DNA of 64,000 nt from Faecalibacterium sp. I4-3-84 (GTDB lineage Bacteria; Bacillota; Clostridia; Oscillospirales; Ruminococcaceae): the NCBI RefSeq assembly GCF_023347255.1, contig NZ_CP094466.1, positions 372,001 through 436,000 on the forward strand, read 5' to 3'. The translations under genes were made by a program, and so were the position numbers. The notes under the pieces were generated by a model. That model did no database searches and was not told the origin of the DNA. It saw only the letters and a program-made list of their open reading frames with translations. Shown piece by piece: positions 41,812 to 50,534 of this stretch (its first letter is position 1; each line of letters begins with the position of its first letter).

Positions 41812-43035
41812 TCAGATGACCCAAATCGGGACAACGTAGTTATCCCGGTCCACGACCCCAACCTTGGGCTTCATGCAGACGATAGCACCTTTCCCACGCG
41901 GGACAGAAGCTTTATCCAGCAAAGAGAATACCTTCGTCAGCTCAGTGCCGGGGTTCGAGGTCTTTTTGATTTCGATGGGATTTAGAACACCATCTTGCTC
42001 CAAAATAATATCGATTTCTTTTGCATCTTTGTCGCGGTAATAGTACAGAAACGGCTCTCTGCCGGTATTCAAATAGGTTTTCGCAATTTCAGAAACAACA
42101 TAGTTTTCGAGGATTGCACCGTTCATTGCACCATACTCCAGAACCTCTGCACTGCTCCACTTGGTCAGATAGCAGACCAACCCGGTATCATAAAAATAGA
42201 GTTTTGGGGTCTTTACCAACCGCTTCAGCAGATTATTGGAATAGGGGTGCAGATAGAAGATGATGCCCAGCGTTTCCAGAATGTGCAGCCAATCTTTTGC
42301 CTGCTTCTGATTGATGTCCGCATCCTGTGCAATTTCGGCAATATTTAGCATCTGTGAGCAGCGAGCCGCAACCGCTGTCATGAAACGCAGAAATTTCAGC
42401 GCATCGATGGCATCTGAAAGCTCTTTTACGTCACGTTCAATATAGGTGGAAAGGTAGCTACTGTAAAAAATCTGACTATTAGTATTTTTTTCGCTTGCAA
42501 TAGCGGGCATGGAACCCCTATAGATACGCTCAAAGATACCTTTGGTATCTGCGGGCACAGCTTTTTCCTCACGTTTCAGCAGAGCATCCAAATCCACACG
42601 GAAGGGTTCGGTATCTGCACCGTTTATTTCTGACTGCGAAAGAGAAGTCATTGACAGTACTGCAACACGTCCGGCGAGCGACTCCTGTACCCCACGCATC
42701 AGCTTGAACACCTGTGAACCAGTCAGCCAAAAAGCACCCGGTTCGTGGTGAGTATCTGCATAGACTTTGATATAGGTAAATAGTTCCGGTGCATACTGAA
42801 CCTCGTCAATCAGAACCGGTGGCTTATGCAGCTGTAAAAACAGTTCCGGGTCATTTTTGGCGAGTGCACGCTCATTCAGGTCATCCAGCGAGACGTACCC
42901 ACGGGAACTTCCCTCCATGAGCTTTTGCAGCATGGTCGTCTTTCCCACCTGCCGGGGGCCAGTCACAAGCACAACTGGATATTCCTGCGTAACTTGCTGA
43001 ACTACCTTTTCAAGACTTCTTGTGATGTAACTCAT
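41812..43035 (-). CDS. AAA ATPase with DUF4143 domain
   Basis: P-loop protein of 407 residues: AAA_14-type ATPase (Walker A VLVTGPRQVGKTTMLQKL, Walker B PPVLIDEVQYAPELFTYIK, then WLTGSQVFKLM) and C-terminal DUF4143 (about 200-360), ending with a nuclease-like fold segment ILEQDGVLNPIEIKKTSNPG. Members are common in Firmicute genomes and mobile DNA; function is unknown. ATG at 43035 has AGGTGA 6 bases upstream; a GTG three codons earlier is less likely. Confidence 0.8.
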   Translation of the reverse strand: MSYITRSLEKVVQQVTQEYPVVLVTGPRQVGKTTMLQKLMEGSSRGYVSLDDLNERALAKNDPELFLQLHKPPVLIDEVQYAPELFTYIKVYADTHHEPGAFWLTGSQVFKLMRGVQESLAGRVAVLSMTSLSQSEINGADTEPFRVDLDALLKREEKAVPADTKGIFERIYRGSMPAIASEKNTNSQIFYSSYLSTYIERDVKELSDAIDALKFLRFMTAVAARCSQMLNIAEIAQDADINQKQAKDWLHILETLGIIFYLHPYSNNLLKRLVKTPKLYFYDTGLVCYLTKWSSAEVLEYGAMNGAILENYVVSEIAKTYLNTGREPFLYYYRDKDAKEIDIILEQDGVLNPIEIKKTSNPGTELTKVFSLLDKASVPRGKGAIVCMKPKVGVVDRDNYVVPIWVI

Positions 43036-43175
43036 ATCGGTCACCTGCTTTCGGCTGATTTTTCTTATAATTCCATTATAGCCGAAAAAATTGCTTTTTC
43101 AAGTACATTCGGACGAATCTTTTACAGATAGATATTTCTTCACAACACATAAAAAGGGGCTGTTGCAAAATAGCG

Positions 43176-43235
43176 CCAACGAAAAAAATGAGATAGACTT
43201 CCCCGAAAGGGGTTGCCTATCTCATTTTTTGTTGG
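43176..43235. repeat. long inverted repeat beside recombinase remnant
   Basis: CCAACGAAAAAAATGAGATAG-type arm pairs with CTATCTCATTTTTTGTTGG; the loop has an inner CCCC/GGGG stem. GGGGCTGTTGCAAAAT just left (43156-43171) resembles insertion-sequence ends. It looks like a leftover IS terminus that also works as terminator. Confidence 0.5.
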
Positions 43236-43239
43236 AAGC

Positions 43240-44170
43240 TGAGGTTGTGAAAAAACAGATACAACAAGAACAGTATACAGGAAAGGGCGGCATATATCAA
43301 CAGCTGACCCTTCCAATAAGCGAAAATGCACGGTCAGAATTGATGCCGGATTTGCAGATTGTCCCGCAGGAACAGTTTGAAAACGCACAGCGCATTCGGA
43401 ATGAACGTTCTGTACGCTCAACTGCGGAAGCCGAAAATCGCCTTCCTTTGAACATCCATGGGAAGTCGCTGCTTGCCGGCAACGCTTACTGCGGACACTG
43501 CGGTGCAAAGCTGGAACTGACCAGCAGCCGTAAATGGCGAAAAATGGCAGATGGTTCGTTAGACGATACGCTGCGTATTCGCTATACCTGTTACGGAAAG
43601 CTCCGCAAGCAGACCAACTGCACCGGGCAGACGGGTTATACGGTACATATTTTGGATGAGATCATTGATAAGTCAGTCCGTCAGATCTTTTCCAAAATGA
43701 GAGGCATCCCGAAAGAGCAGATCATTACAAGGCGTTACGAGCGGGAAGTTGTCGAACGCAAGAATCATCTGCAAACTATTCAGGTAGAGCGGGATAAAGC
43801 CCAAAAAGACTTGATTTCCCTGAAAGCCGAGATTCTTGCCTGTATCAAAGGCGAGAGTGTCTTTCCCAAAGAAACCCTTGTCGAGATGATTACAGCGCAG
43901 GAGGAAAAACTTCGGGAATTGGATGCTCTTTATGAATCTTCCTATGCAGAAACAGAAAAAACTGCCGAACTGATGGACAACGTATCAAAACTGTACGAAG
44001 AACTGATTTCTTTTTCTGATCTCTACGACAGTGCCAGCTTTGAAGCAAAAAAGATGATCGTCAGCCAGCTTATCCGCAGGGTAGACGTTTATCGCGGATA
44101 CCAAATCCATGTGGACTTCAACTTTGATCTTGCACAGTATTTGGAGAATAGCGATGAACTTGCTTGCTGA
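43240..44170 (+). pseudogene. large serine recombinase lacking its catalytic domain
   Basis: C-terminal 300 residues of a large serine recombinase: the LPLNIHGKSLLAGNAYCGHCG region with zinc-ribbon cysteines CGHC...CYGKLRKQTNC, then a coiled coil (VVERKNHLQTIQVERDKAQK) and the terminal MIVSQLIRRVDVYRGYQIHV block. The N-terminal serine-bearing domain (about 200 residues) is absent, replaced by the IS-like end at 43156. It cannot catalyse recombination. It was probably the integrase of an earlier element whose right end touches tRNA remnant 2. Confidence 0.8.
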
Positions 44171-44178
44171 CAAACACA

Positions 44179-44217
44179 AAAACACCGTTGACTTCGATTT
44201 GAAATCAACGGTGTTCT
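44179..44217. terminator. bidirectional hairpin between recombinase remnant and tRNA remnant 2
   Basis: AACACCGTTGA pairs with TCAACGGTGTT. It follows the recombinase stop and lies on the CCA side of the tRNA remnant. Confidence 0.7.
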
Positions 44218-44236
44218 TAACTCTCATTTGAGCTAA

Positions 44237-44295
<59 letters not shown>

Positions 44296-44514
44296 GAACG
44301 GTATCGAAACACACCCCCACACGAAAGTGTGGGGACAGGCTTAATATCGCGTTGATACGTTCTATCTGCCAAAAAGGTTCACAGCTGCATCCTGCTTCCA
44401 GGGATCATGCTCCGCCTACAAGGCAATTTCACCACCCAATTTTTAAGTGTGTCAATAGGTTTTGCTCAGAGAGAAGGTCATTTACGAGAAAAGTTTTTTT
44501 CTGACAGCTTACTT

Positions 44515-44558
44515 AGCGCAATTTTGATTTTACACATCAAAGTTGCGCTTTTTATTTT
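44515..44558 (+). terminator. attenuator-like hairpin before repA, copy 2
   Basis: Same stem as in copy 1 (AGCGCAATTTTGAT / ATCAAAGTTGCGCT) and T-rich tail. Confidence 0.65.
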
Positions 44559-44592
44559 CTCCAAAAGTATTGACAAGGAGGTTTTCTCAACG

Positions 44593-44646
44593 ATGCCGAT
44601 GTATTTTTGCTGTTTTTTATCCATGAACCAACCGCATGACCCTTGA
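44593..44646 (+). CDS. 17-residue leader peptide overlapping repA, copy 2
   Basis: MPMYFCCFLSMNQPHDP, with AAGGAGG upstream; ends inside the repA start region (ATG at 44636). Substitutions relative to copy 1 are mostly conservative (I/M, Y/F, V/M). Confidence 0.6.
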   Translation: MPMYFCCFLSMNQPHDP

Positions 44647-45341
44647 CTACTTCTACGGACAGACTGGAGAGCTTTTCTCCTTCTACCGCATTCCAAAGGC
44701 TCTTTTTCAGGAGCAGCGGTTCCAGAGCCTGTCCACGGATGCCAAGACGCTCTACGGCATCCTGCTGGATCGGATGAGCCTGTCAGCCAAAAACGGCTGG
44801 CTGGACAAGCAGGACCGGGTGTTCATCCTCTTCACGATCGAGGATGTCAAGAGGACATTGTGTTGCGCAGACAACAAAGCGACCAAGCTGCTCCGGGAAC
44901 TTGAAAAGTTTGGTCTGATTGAACGAAAACGCCGAGGGCAAGGAAAGCCAAGTTTGGTGTATGTGAAAAACTTTTCAGCAGAATCTTCAAAAGAGAGTGT
45001 CAAGAATCGTGATAATGACGATTCTTGTGGCTTCAAAATCGCGTGTCAAGACCCTGCAAAATCACGATATAATAAGACTAAAGACCTGCTAATAAAAGTC
45101 AAGTCCCAAAACAAGAAAATTCGCTAACCGACCGCTGCCCATGACAAACAGTATTCAAATGCTGGTCAAAACACAGCGAGGGCGACGGAGGGGATAGCAA
45201 AGCAAGCCCAGCCAGCCCTCGCAAAATCAGGATAGCATTTGAATGCTTCGGTTTGTCAAGGGTTCGCTGCGCCAGCTAAGCGGTTCTTTGAATTCAGCTC
45301 AGGCTCAAGAGGAAATTACGACCAAAAACAAATATCCATGC

Positions 45342-46547
45342 TTATTTTGAGTGTTTGGAGTCCATTACAGCTTTCACTCTAGCATAATAGATTCGCAAGA
45401 ACTTGTTGGCTGAAGCCATCATGTAAACTTTGTAGGGTTTTCCCTCAGAGCGCTTTTTGTTCATGAATTGAAAAACCGGCTCATCCTGAGGTTGTGTCTT
45501 CAAGATGACAGTCATAATCAGAAAGAGCGTCCTACGTAGAACAGCCGAACCCACTTTACTAATTCCGCTATCGTTGCCCACAATCTTGCCAGAATCATTT
45601 GGCTGCGGTTCAATTCCTGCAAATGCAATGAGTGATTTCTTGGATGAGAAACGACGGACATCTCCGATCTCAGCCATCAGTTGAGGACCGAGAGAAGGGC
45701 CGACGCCGTACATTTCCATCACAGTATCAAATTCCGGAAGCTGTTGAGAAAGGCGAAGCATCTCCTGCTGGAATGCAGCCACGGACTGAGATACGGCTTT
45801 CAGCTGAGCGACCTGTTGCTGAATAAGGAGTTTTGAGGTTGGGGATTTTGGAAGAGAAGCAGCATTGACTGCACAGGCATAGATCGTATCCGATTTTGAG
45901 CGAGTGAAATTATATCCGTGCTTCTGACACCACTTTAAATACTTTTTAGCAAAGGCATCAGAGGAAAGGCTTGAAACACACTCACTGTGCCAGAAGTCTC
46001 CAATGAAATCGACCCATTTTTCGCACCCGTTGCTCTTTGCGGGGCTTGAAAATAGCTTGTTTGCATCTGGAAAGGTCAGGTCAAGAGATGAGATCAGATT
46101 ATTCTTCAGCATAGTACGAACTGCCACGGCTTGCTGGTACTGACGATAACAATTCTTCAAAGCCAGCCGGGTATCATCTTCGGGAAGATACTGTCGTAGC
46201 CGTGTCCACTTGTCGAGCGTATAGTTGGCGATTTTAACAGCGTCTTTTCTATCCGTTTTGACACGTCTTAAACTGTTGTTGTCATAGTCATGAATCAGAA
46301 CAGGATTGACTACGGAAACGAATAAGCCCGCATCGTGTAAAACGAAAGCAACTGGTTTGTGGTAATTCCCGGTGGCTTCCATGACGACACGGGTCTCTCC
46401 GTCCAAAGCTTTGAGCTTCCCAGCCAGATCGTTCAGGCTTTGGGCGGTGTGTAAAACTTCAAAGGGTTCGAGTACTACTTCTCCAAAGGGGCGCATGACG
46501 CAAACCATGCTCTTTCCTTTGGAAACGTCAATGCCTACAGCGTTCAT
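45342..46547 (-). CDS. IS110-family transposase (DEDD recombinase)
   Basis: Transposase of 401 residues. The N-terminal DEDD domain starts MNAVGIDVSKGKSMVCVM and includes VVMEATGNYHKPVAFVLHDAG and VKTDRKDAVKIANYTL. The C-terminal Transposase_20 domain has MYGVGPSLGPQLMAEIGDVRRF and LIAFAGIEPQPNDSGK with the catalytic-Ser region (NDSGISKVGSAVLRRTLF). Length and motifs are complete, so it may be active. ATG at 46547 with GGAGGAACC upstream; the in-frame codons before it belong to the non-coding end. Confidence 0.88.
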   Translation of the reverse strand: MNAVGIDVSKGKSMVCVMRPFGEVVLEPFEVLHTAQSLNDLAGKLKALDGETRVVMEATGNYHKPVAFVLHDAGLFVSVVNPVLIHDYDNNSLRRVKTDRKDAVKIANYTLDKWTRLRQYLPEDDTRLALKNCYRQYQQAVAVRTMLKNNLISSLDLTFPDANKLFSSPAKSNGCEKWVDFIGDFWHSECVSSLSSDAFAKKYLKWCQKHGYNFTRSKSDTIYACAVNAASLPKSPTSKLLIQQQVAQLKAVSQSVAAFQQEMLRLSQQLPEFDTVMEMYGVGPSLGPQLMAEIGDVRRFSSKKSLIAFAGIEPQPNDSGKIVGNDSGISKVGSAVLRRTLFLIMTVILKTQPQDEPVFQFMNKKRSEGKPYKVYMMASANKFLRIYYARVKAVMDSKHSK

Positions 46548-46820
46548 AACGGTTCCTCCATTACTTTGTATTTGCAACCGGAATCCATCTTTTACTCGTT
46601 GCCGATTCAATCTATTGGGTGACACGAACGCTCCGCTTGGCGGGTGGCTCAACCTGCTTAAAACGAATGCTACAACAAGAGAGATGGTCAACTGTCTTTA
46701 GAACGGGCGTAGAAGCCCAGAGAATGATGCGTTAGCCGATTACTCTCTTATTGTAGCTTAGGTACGAGTTGGAATGGAATATGGCTGGCTGCCATATCCG
46801 GTTCCATGTTTATTGTAATA
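46548..46820 (-). ncRNA. IS110 non-coding end, probable bridge-RNA region
   Basis: 270 bases upstream of the transposase with no ORF of note. A large inverted repeat (46669-46683 with 46743-46757, 14 of 15 bases) encloses 59 bases. Many IS110 elements transcribe a structured bridge RNA from the end preceding the recombinase gene (established for IS621); I infer the same here. Confidence 0.45.
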
Positions 46821-47239
46821 GAGAATGATACTGAAATGAGTGAGATCGATTCCTTCTATTCCGAAGAATCGGATGGGATGAGTAAACGCGCCCAACTGGA
46901 AGAATATTTTTCGCAGTCTTTGGAGGTAGACCTTCTGCTCTGGCTTTGCCCGGATGACGAGGACATCATCTACCAGATCGTTGATTTGCTGGTGGACACC
47001 TGTGCTACCAACCGCAAGCTGCTGCACATCGCCGGGGATGATAAGCCCGCCGAGGTGGTACGCAGCCGGTTTATGAAGCTGAACGCCGACCACATCAAAT
47101 TTGTGTTGAAGTGCCTTGCAGAGAACAGCAGCCCAATCAGGAACATGAAGCAATACCTGCTCGCTTCTCTGTACAACGCACCGACCACCATACAGCTTTA
47201 CTATCAGAATCAGACCAACCACGATTTAGCGAAACGGGG

Positions 47240-48076
47240 GTGATAAAAATTTCCAAAAAAGCAACCACGATTGCCATTGTCAACCAAAAGGGAGGCACTG
47301 GCAAAACAACAACCTGTGAAAACTTGGGTGTCGGTCTTGCCGCCGAGGGTAAGAAGGTCCTACTTGTAGACGCTGACCCGCAGGGTTCACTCACCATTAG
47401 TATGGGCTGGCAGAAGCCGGACGAACTGCCCGTTACCCTTTCGACCCTGATGCAGAAAGCCATGAATGATCAGTGCATTCCACCCGGTGAAGGTGTGCTA
47501 CACCATGCAGAGGGCGTAGACCTCATCCCAGCCAACATAGAGTTGGCTGGGATGGAAGTTGCCCTTGTCAATACCATGAGCCGCGAAAAGATGTTGAAAC
47601 AGGTCTTGGACAGTGCAAAGCAGGACTATGACTATATCCTGCTGGACTGCACTCCTTCCCTTGGGATGCTGACCATCAACGCATTGGCGGCGGCAGACAC
47701 TGCCCTGATTCCTGTGCAGGCACAGTATCTTTCCGCGAAAGGTCTGGAACAGCTTTTGCAGACCATCAACAAGGTGCATCGGCAGATCAACCCAAAGCTG
47801 AAAATTGAGGGCATCCTGCTCACCATGACGGACAGCCGCACCAACTATGGCCGACAGATCGACACGCTGATTCGGCAGGCATACGGTAAACACATCAAAG
47901 TGTTTGAGCAGACGATTCCCCACTCCGTCCGTGCTGCGGAAATCAGCGCAGCGGGCAAAAGCATTTTTCAGTATAACCCGAAGGGTAAAGTGGCAGAAGC
48001 CTACAAATCTCTGACAAAGGAGGTGTTGGCCAATGCCGAAAAGCAGCGTAAACGTCAGTCTGAACAGTTACGATGA
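47240..48076 (+). CDS. parA: ParA-family partition ATPase
   Basis: ATPase of 278 residues with the deviant Walker A IVNQKGGTGKTTTCENLG (about 11-28), Walker A' LLVDADPQGSLTISMGW and Walker B DYILLDCTPSLGMLTINAL. Drives segregation of the excised element with ParB. The GTG start overlaps the repA stop (GTGA), so it was co-translated with repA. The same overlap is kept in the relic at 38419. Overlaps parB by 44 bases. Confidence 0.9.
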   Translation: MIKISKKATTIAIVNQKGGTGKTTTCENLGVGLAAEGKKVLLVDADPQGSLTISMGWQKPDELPVTLSTLMQKAMNDQCIPPGEGVLHHAEGVDLIPANIELAGMEVALVNTMSREKMLKQVLDSAKQDYDYILLDCTPSLGMLTINALAAADTALIPVQAQYLSAKGLEQLLQTINKVHRQINPKLKIEGILLTMTDSRTNYGRQIDTLIRQAYGKHIKVFEQTIPHSVRAAEISAAGKSIFQYNPKGKVAEAYKSLTKEVLANAEKQRKRQSEQLR

Positions 48077-48962
48077 TATTTTTTCAACCGAAGAATCCCG
48101 GCAGGAAGAACAGCATGAGCAGGTGCAGCAGATTCCGATTAGAGAGTTGTTTCCGTTCAAAAATCACCCATTCAAGGTCTTAGATGACGAAGCGATGCAG
48201 CGGACGGTGGAAAGTGTGGCGCAGTATGGTGTGCTTGCACCGCTGCTTGCCCGCCCCAGACCAGAGGGCGGTTATGAGATCATCTCCGGGCACCGCCGTC
48301 AACACGCCGCAGAACTGGCCGGGCTGGAAACGCTGCCGGTCATTGTTCGAGAGATGTCGGACGATGCGGCTGTGATCCTTATGGTGGACAGCAATTTGCA
48401 GCGTGAGCATATTCTGCCCAGTGAACGCGCATTTGCCTACAAAATGAAGCTGGAGGCGATAAAAAAGCAAGGTGCTAGGTCGGATTTAACTTCTGGACAA
48501 GTTGTCCAGAAGTCAAAACTGTCCATTGAACAGGTCGCTGAGGGTACTGGTGAAGGCTATAAGACAGTCCAGCGGTTTATCCGTCTGACAAATCTTGTTC
48601 CCGAATTGCTCGACATGGTGGATGAAAAGAAAATTGCATTCAATCCCGCTGTGGAACTGTCCTATCTGGACGAAGCCCAACAGCGGGATTTTTTAGAAGC
48701 AATGAACGATACACAGAACTTTCCCTCTCTTTCGCAGGCACAGCGGCTCAAGAAGATGGCGCAGAATGGGCAGTTTTCGTATGATGTGGCTTTTGCCATC
48801 ATGGGAGAAGCCAAGAAGGACGAGCTGGATAAGGTCGTCATCAAAAATGACACCCTGAAAAAGTATTTTCCGCGCAGCTACACGCCCAAACAGATGGAAG
48901 ATACCATCATCAAGCTGCTGGAACAGTGGCAGAAAAAGCGTCAGCGCAGTGAAGAACGCTGA
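48033..48962 (+). CDS. parB: ParB/Spo0J-family partition protein
   Basis: DNA-binding partition protein of 309 residues. The N-terminal ParB nuclease-like domain is IPIRELFPFKNHPFKVLDDE, then VAQYGVLAPLLARPRPEGGY, EIISGHRRQHAAELAGLETL and DSNLQREHILPSERAFAYKM, followed by a helix-turn-helix (LSIEQVAEGTGEGYKTVQRF). ATG with GGAGG upstream. A perfect 25-base palindrome sits in the coding sequence at 48489-48513. Confidence 0.9.
   Translation: MPKSSVNVSLNSYDDIFSTEESRQEEQHEQVQQIPIRELFPFKNHPFKVLDDEAMQRTVESVAQYGVLAPLLARPRPEGGYEIISGHRRQHAAELAGLETLPVIVREMSDDAAVILMVDSNLQREHILPSERAFAYKMKLEAIKKQGARSDLTSGQVVQKSKLSIEQVAEGTGEGYKTVQRFIRLTNLVPELLDMVDEKKIAFNPAVELSYLDEAQQRDFLEAMNDTQNFPSLSQAQRLKKMAQNGQFSYDVAFAIMGEAKKDELDKVVIKNDTLKKYFPRSYTPKQMEDTIIKLLEQWQKKRQRSEER
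48489..48513. repeat. perfect palindrome inside parB
   Basis: ACTTCTGGACAA, central G, TTGTCCAGAAGT. Encodes residues of LTSGQVVQKSK. Candidate centromere-like (parS) or regulatory site. Confidence 0.6.
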
Positions 48963-48976
48963 CAGGATATGAATTT

Positions 48977-49004
48977 GAAAAGACCCGGTTGGGTCTTTTT
49001 CTTT
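48977..49004 (+). terminator. terminator after parB
   Basis: AAAGACCC GGTT GGGTCTTT followed by TTCTTT. It overlaps the leader of the next gene, so it may be partial. Confidence 0.65.
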
Positions 49005-49025
49005 AGGAAAAAGGAGAAAATGCCT

Positions 49026-49451
49026 ATGAAGAATGATTCCAATCCCATTATTCGTTCCGAGGAAATCACCATTGATATGCATATCTGTGCAGCATTGTCG
49101 GAGAGCGGTGGCAGCGGCGAGACCTACTTTGCCGCCATCGCCCCGGACATGGAGCTGACGGTCATCACGTTGGACGAAGCTCCCGACATCCTGCCCTGCT
49201 TTGACGAGGATGATGCGTACCTGAACATCCCCGACAGCTCGCTGCTGCTCAGCTACAACCCGGCTCAGGTTCTGAAACTGGCAGGCAAGCACTATCTGAC
49301 CGGCCCGGTCATTCTGGTGCGCACCAACATGGATGGCGAGTTCATCTCGCTGACGATTGATCAGGTCTACCTCTTTCAGAAGTACCTGATGCGCCACAGC
49401 GTCACCCTGATGGCTGACGGCCAGAAGCTGCCCTGCATCTGCATGGAGTGA
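49026..49451 (+). CDS. unrecognised ICE accessory protein, 141 residues
   Basis: Acidic soluble protein, not recognised. SGETYFAAIAPDMELTVITL and LLLSYNPAQVLKLAGKHYLT are its clearest blocks. The second block and the following TGPVILVR resemble IRYQPEQILAASGRKILTGT in the next gene, so the two may be distant paralogues. ATG at 49026 with GGAG 9 bases upstream; ATG at 49020 is an alternative. It sits between parB and the transfer genes, a slot for small accessory genes in this ICE type. Confidence 0.65.
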   Translation: MKNDSNPIIRSEEITIDMHICAALSESGGSGETYFAAIAPDMELTVITLDEAPDILPCFDEDDAYLNIPDSSLLLSYNPAQVLKLAGKHYLTGPVILVRTNMDGEFISLTIDQVYLFQKYLMRHSVTLMADGQKLPCICME

Positions 49452-49461
49452 GGTGCCTTTT

Positions 49462-49935
49462 ATGTCAACCAGAGAAAAAAGAGAACAGCGGAAAGCCCAG
49501 AAAGCGAGGTTTGTTGCAATGTATCCGGGCTTGTCGCACGATGAGATTATCGAGGAGTGTCTCAAGGAACTGAAGCACCATTTCGAGGTTGGGCCGGAAG
49601 TTGCCCTTATCAGTGCCGAAAAAGGTGTTCAGTGTGTGCCGTTTGATGAATCCCTTCAAAAGAAGTTTCCTTACTTTGAGGGGACTTACGAAGTCTTTGA
49701 CGTTCCGCATACGGATTTTCAGATTCGCTACCAGCCAGAGCAGATTCTCGCCGCAAGCGGAAGAAAAATCCTGACCGGCACGGCATTTCTTTGCCGCAGG
49801 GAAAATGAGCGTTGTCTTATGCTTCCGAGCCGATATGAAAAGGTCGATGTGGAAGATTTTATTCGGGAGCATCTGTTTTTCTATGACGATGCTGAGATGC
49901 GCCATGTTGGTGTTGCGCTTTCGGAGGTTGCGTAA
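49462..49935 (+). CDS. unrecognised ICE accessory protein, 157 residues
   Basis: Soluble protein with a basic start (MSTREKREQRKAQKARFVAM) and the segment DFQIRYQPEQILAASGRKIL. Similar in fold pattern to the preceding protein. ATG at 49462 with GAGGTG 6 bases upstream. Stop overlaps the next start (TAATG). Function unknown. Confidence 0.65.
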   Translation: MSTREKREQRKAQKARFVAMYPGLSHDEIIEECLKELKHHFEVGPEVALISAEKGVQCVPFDESLQKKFPYFEGTYEVFDVPHTDFQIRYQPEQILAASGRKILTGTAFLCRRENERCLMLPSRYEKVDVEDFIREHLFFYDDAEMRHVGVALSEVA

Positions 49936-50138
49936 TGGAGTTCGTGAAAGACTTTCTGATCTATGAAGCCGGTGCGCTCTGTGGGTTCTTTATCGCAGCC
50001 CTGATGAATGCGGCGCGCGCCGGACAGGAAATCACCATTAAATTTGAGGAGGATAAGCATGGAACAGGAAAAGAACACCCTGACGGTGCTGAAAATTGCA
50101 CCGGGACAGTACCCGAAGCAGGTCGAGATCAATCCTGA
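49935..50138 (+). CDS. small membrane protein, 67 residues
   Basis: One hydrophobic stretch near the N-terminus (LIYEAGALCGFFIAALMNAA, about 8-27) followed by a polar tail. Start overlaps the previous stop, which argues that it is translated. Its last 80 bases overlap the next gene in another frame. Similar tiny membrane proteins occur in this slot of related ICEs; role unknown. Confidence 0.5.
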   Translation: MEFVKDFLIYEAGALCGFFIAALMNAARAGQEITIKFEEDKHGTGKEHPDGAENCTGTVPEAGRDQS

Positions 50139-50505
50139 CCTGAAAGCCTTGCAGCAGGCAGTCGGTGGAAACATCGGTGCCAGCTATCCGTTCAGTGACC
50201 CGGTCGCCATCGTCTATAACGATGACGGCAAGCTCATGGGACTGCCGTTGAACCGTGCCTTATGGGACGAGGACGGGCTGATGTACGATGTTATTGCCGG
50301 GACCTTTTTGGTGGTAGGTCTGGGTGAGGAGGATTTTGTATCGCTCTCCCCGGAGCTGGCGCAGAAGTATGAAGAAGAATTTCATCAACCCGAAGCTTTT
50401 CTCCCTCTGGGGCGTCGCCTGATGGTCATTCCGGTTCCGGATGAATCGGTTCAGAATGACGCAGAGAAGGCCGTAAACAAGCCCCCGGTGGAACATGACC
50501 GCTAA
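50059..50505 (+). CDS. DUF3846-domain protein
   Basis: Soluble protein of 148 residues. The family pattern is clear: TVLKIAPGQYPKQVEINPDL, then VGGNIGASYPFSDPVAIVYN and NDDGKLMGLPLNRAL, ending with DVIAGTFLVVGLGEEDFVSL. DUF3846 proteins are common on Firmicute ICEs and phages; function unknown. ATG at 50059 with GGAGGATAAGC upstream. Confidence 0.8.
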   Translation: MEQEKNTLTVLKIAPGQYPKQVEINPDLKALQQAVGGNIGASYPFSDPVAIVYNDDGKLMGLPLNRALWDEDGLMYDVIAGTFLVVGLGEEDFVSLSPELAQKYEEEFHQPEAFLPLGRRLMVIPVPDESVQNDAEKAVNKPPVEHDR

Positions 50506-50534
50506 GACGATTTTCTGCACAGGAGGTGGTAACG

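Larger units (their letters stand above)
45080..46820 (-). mobile_element. IS110-family insertion inside repA
   Basis: Limits are set by comparison with repA copy 1: homology stops after AATAAGACT and resumes at GAGAATGATACTG; three bases of copy 1 (GAT) are lost. It holds one transposase gene with long non-coding flanks and no terminal inverted repeats, as is normal for IS110. The 262 bases left of the transposase are longer than expected, so part of that stretch may not belong to the IS. Confidence 0.75.
44636..47243 (+). pseudogene. repA: RepA_N-type initiator split by IS110-bearing insertion
   Basis: The 5' part (44636-45079, about 148 codons, MTLDYFYGQTGELFSFYRIP) and the 3' part (46821-47243, NDTEMSEIDSFYSEESDGMS to LYYQNQTNHDLAKRG) match the two halves of repA copy 1, which is continuous across this point. 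The 1.74-kb insertion lies between. The N-terminal DNA-binding domain alone (163 residues with a foreign tail) may still be made. Whether the ICE keeps a working initiator elsewhere cannot be seen. Confidence 0.82.

Noticed and set aside
41758-41985. 75-codon plus-strand frame downstream of the DUF4143 gene
   Set aside because: Lies mostly antisense to the DUF4143 ATPase 3' end and has no ribosome site.
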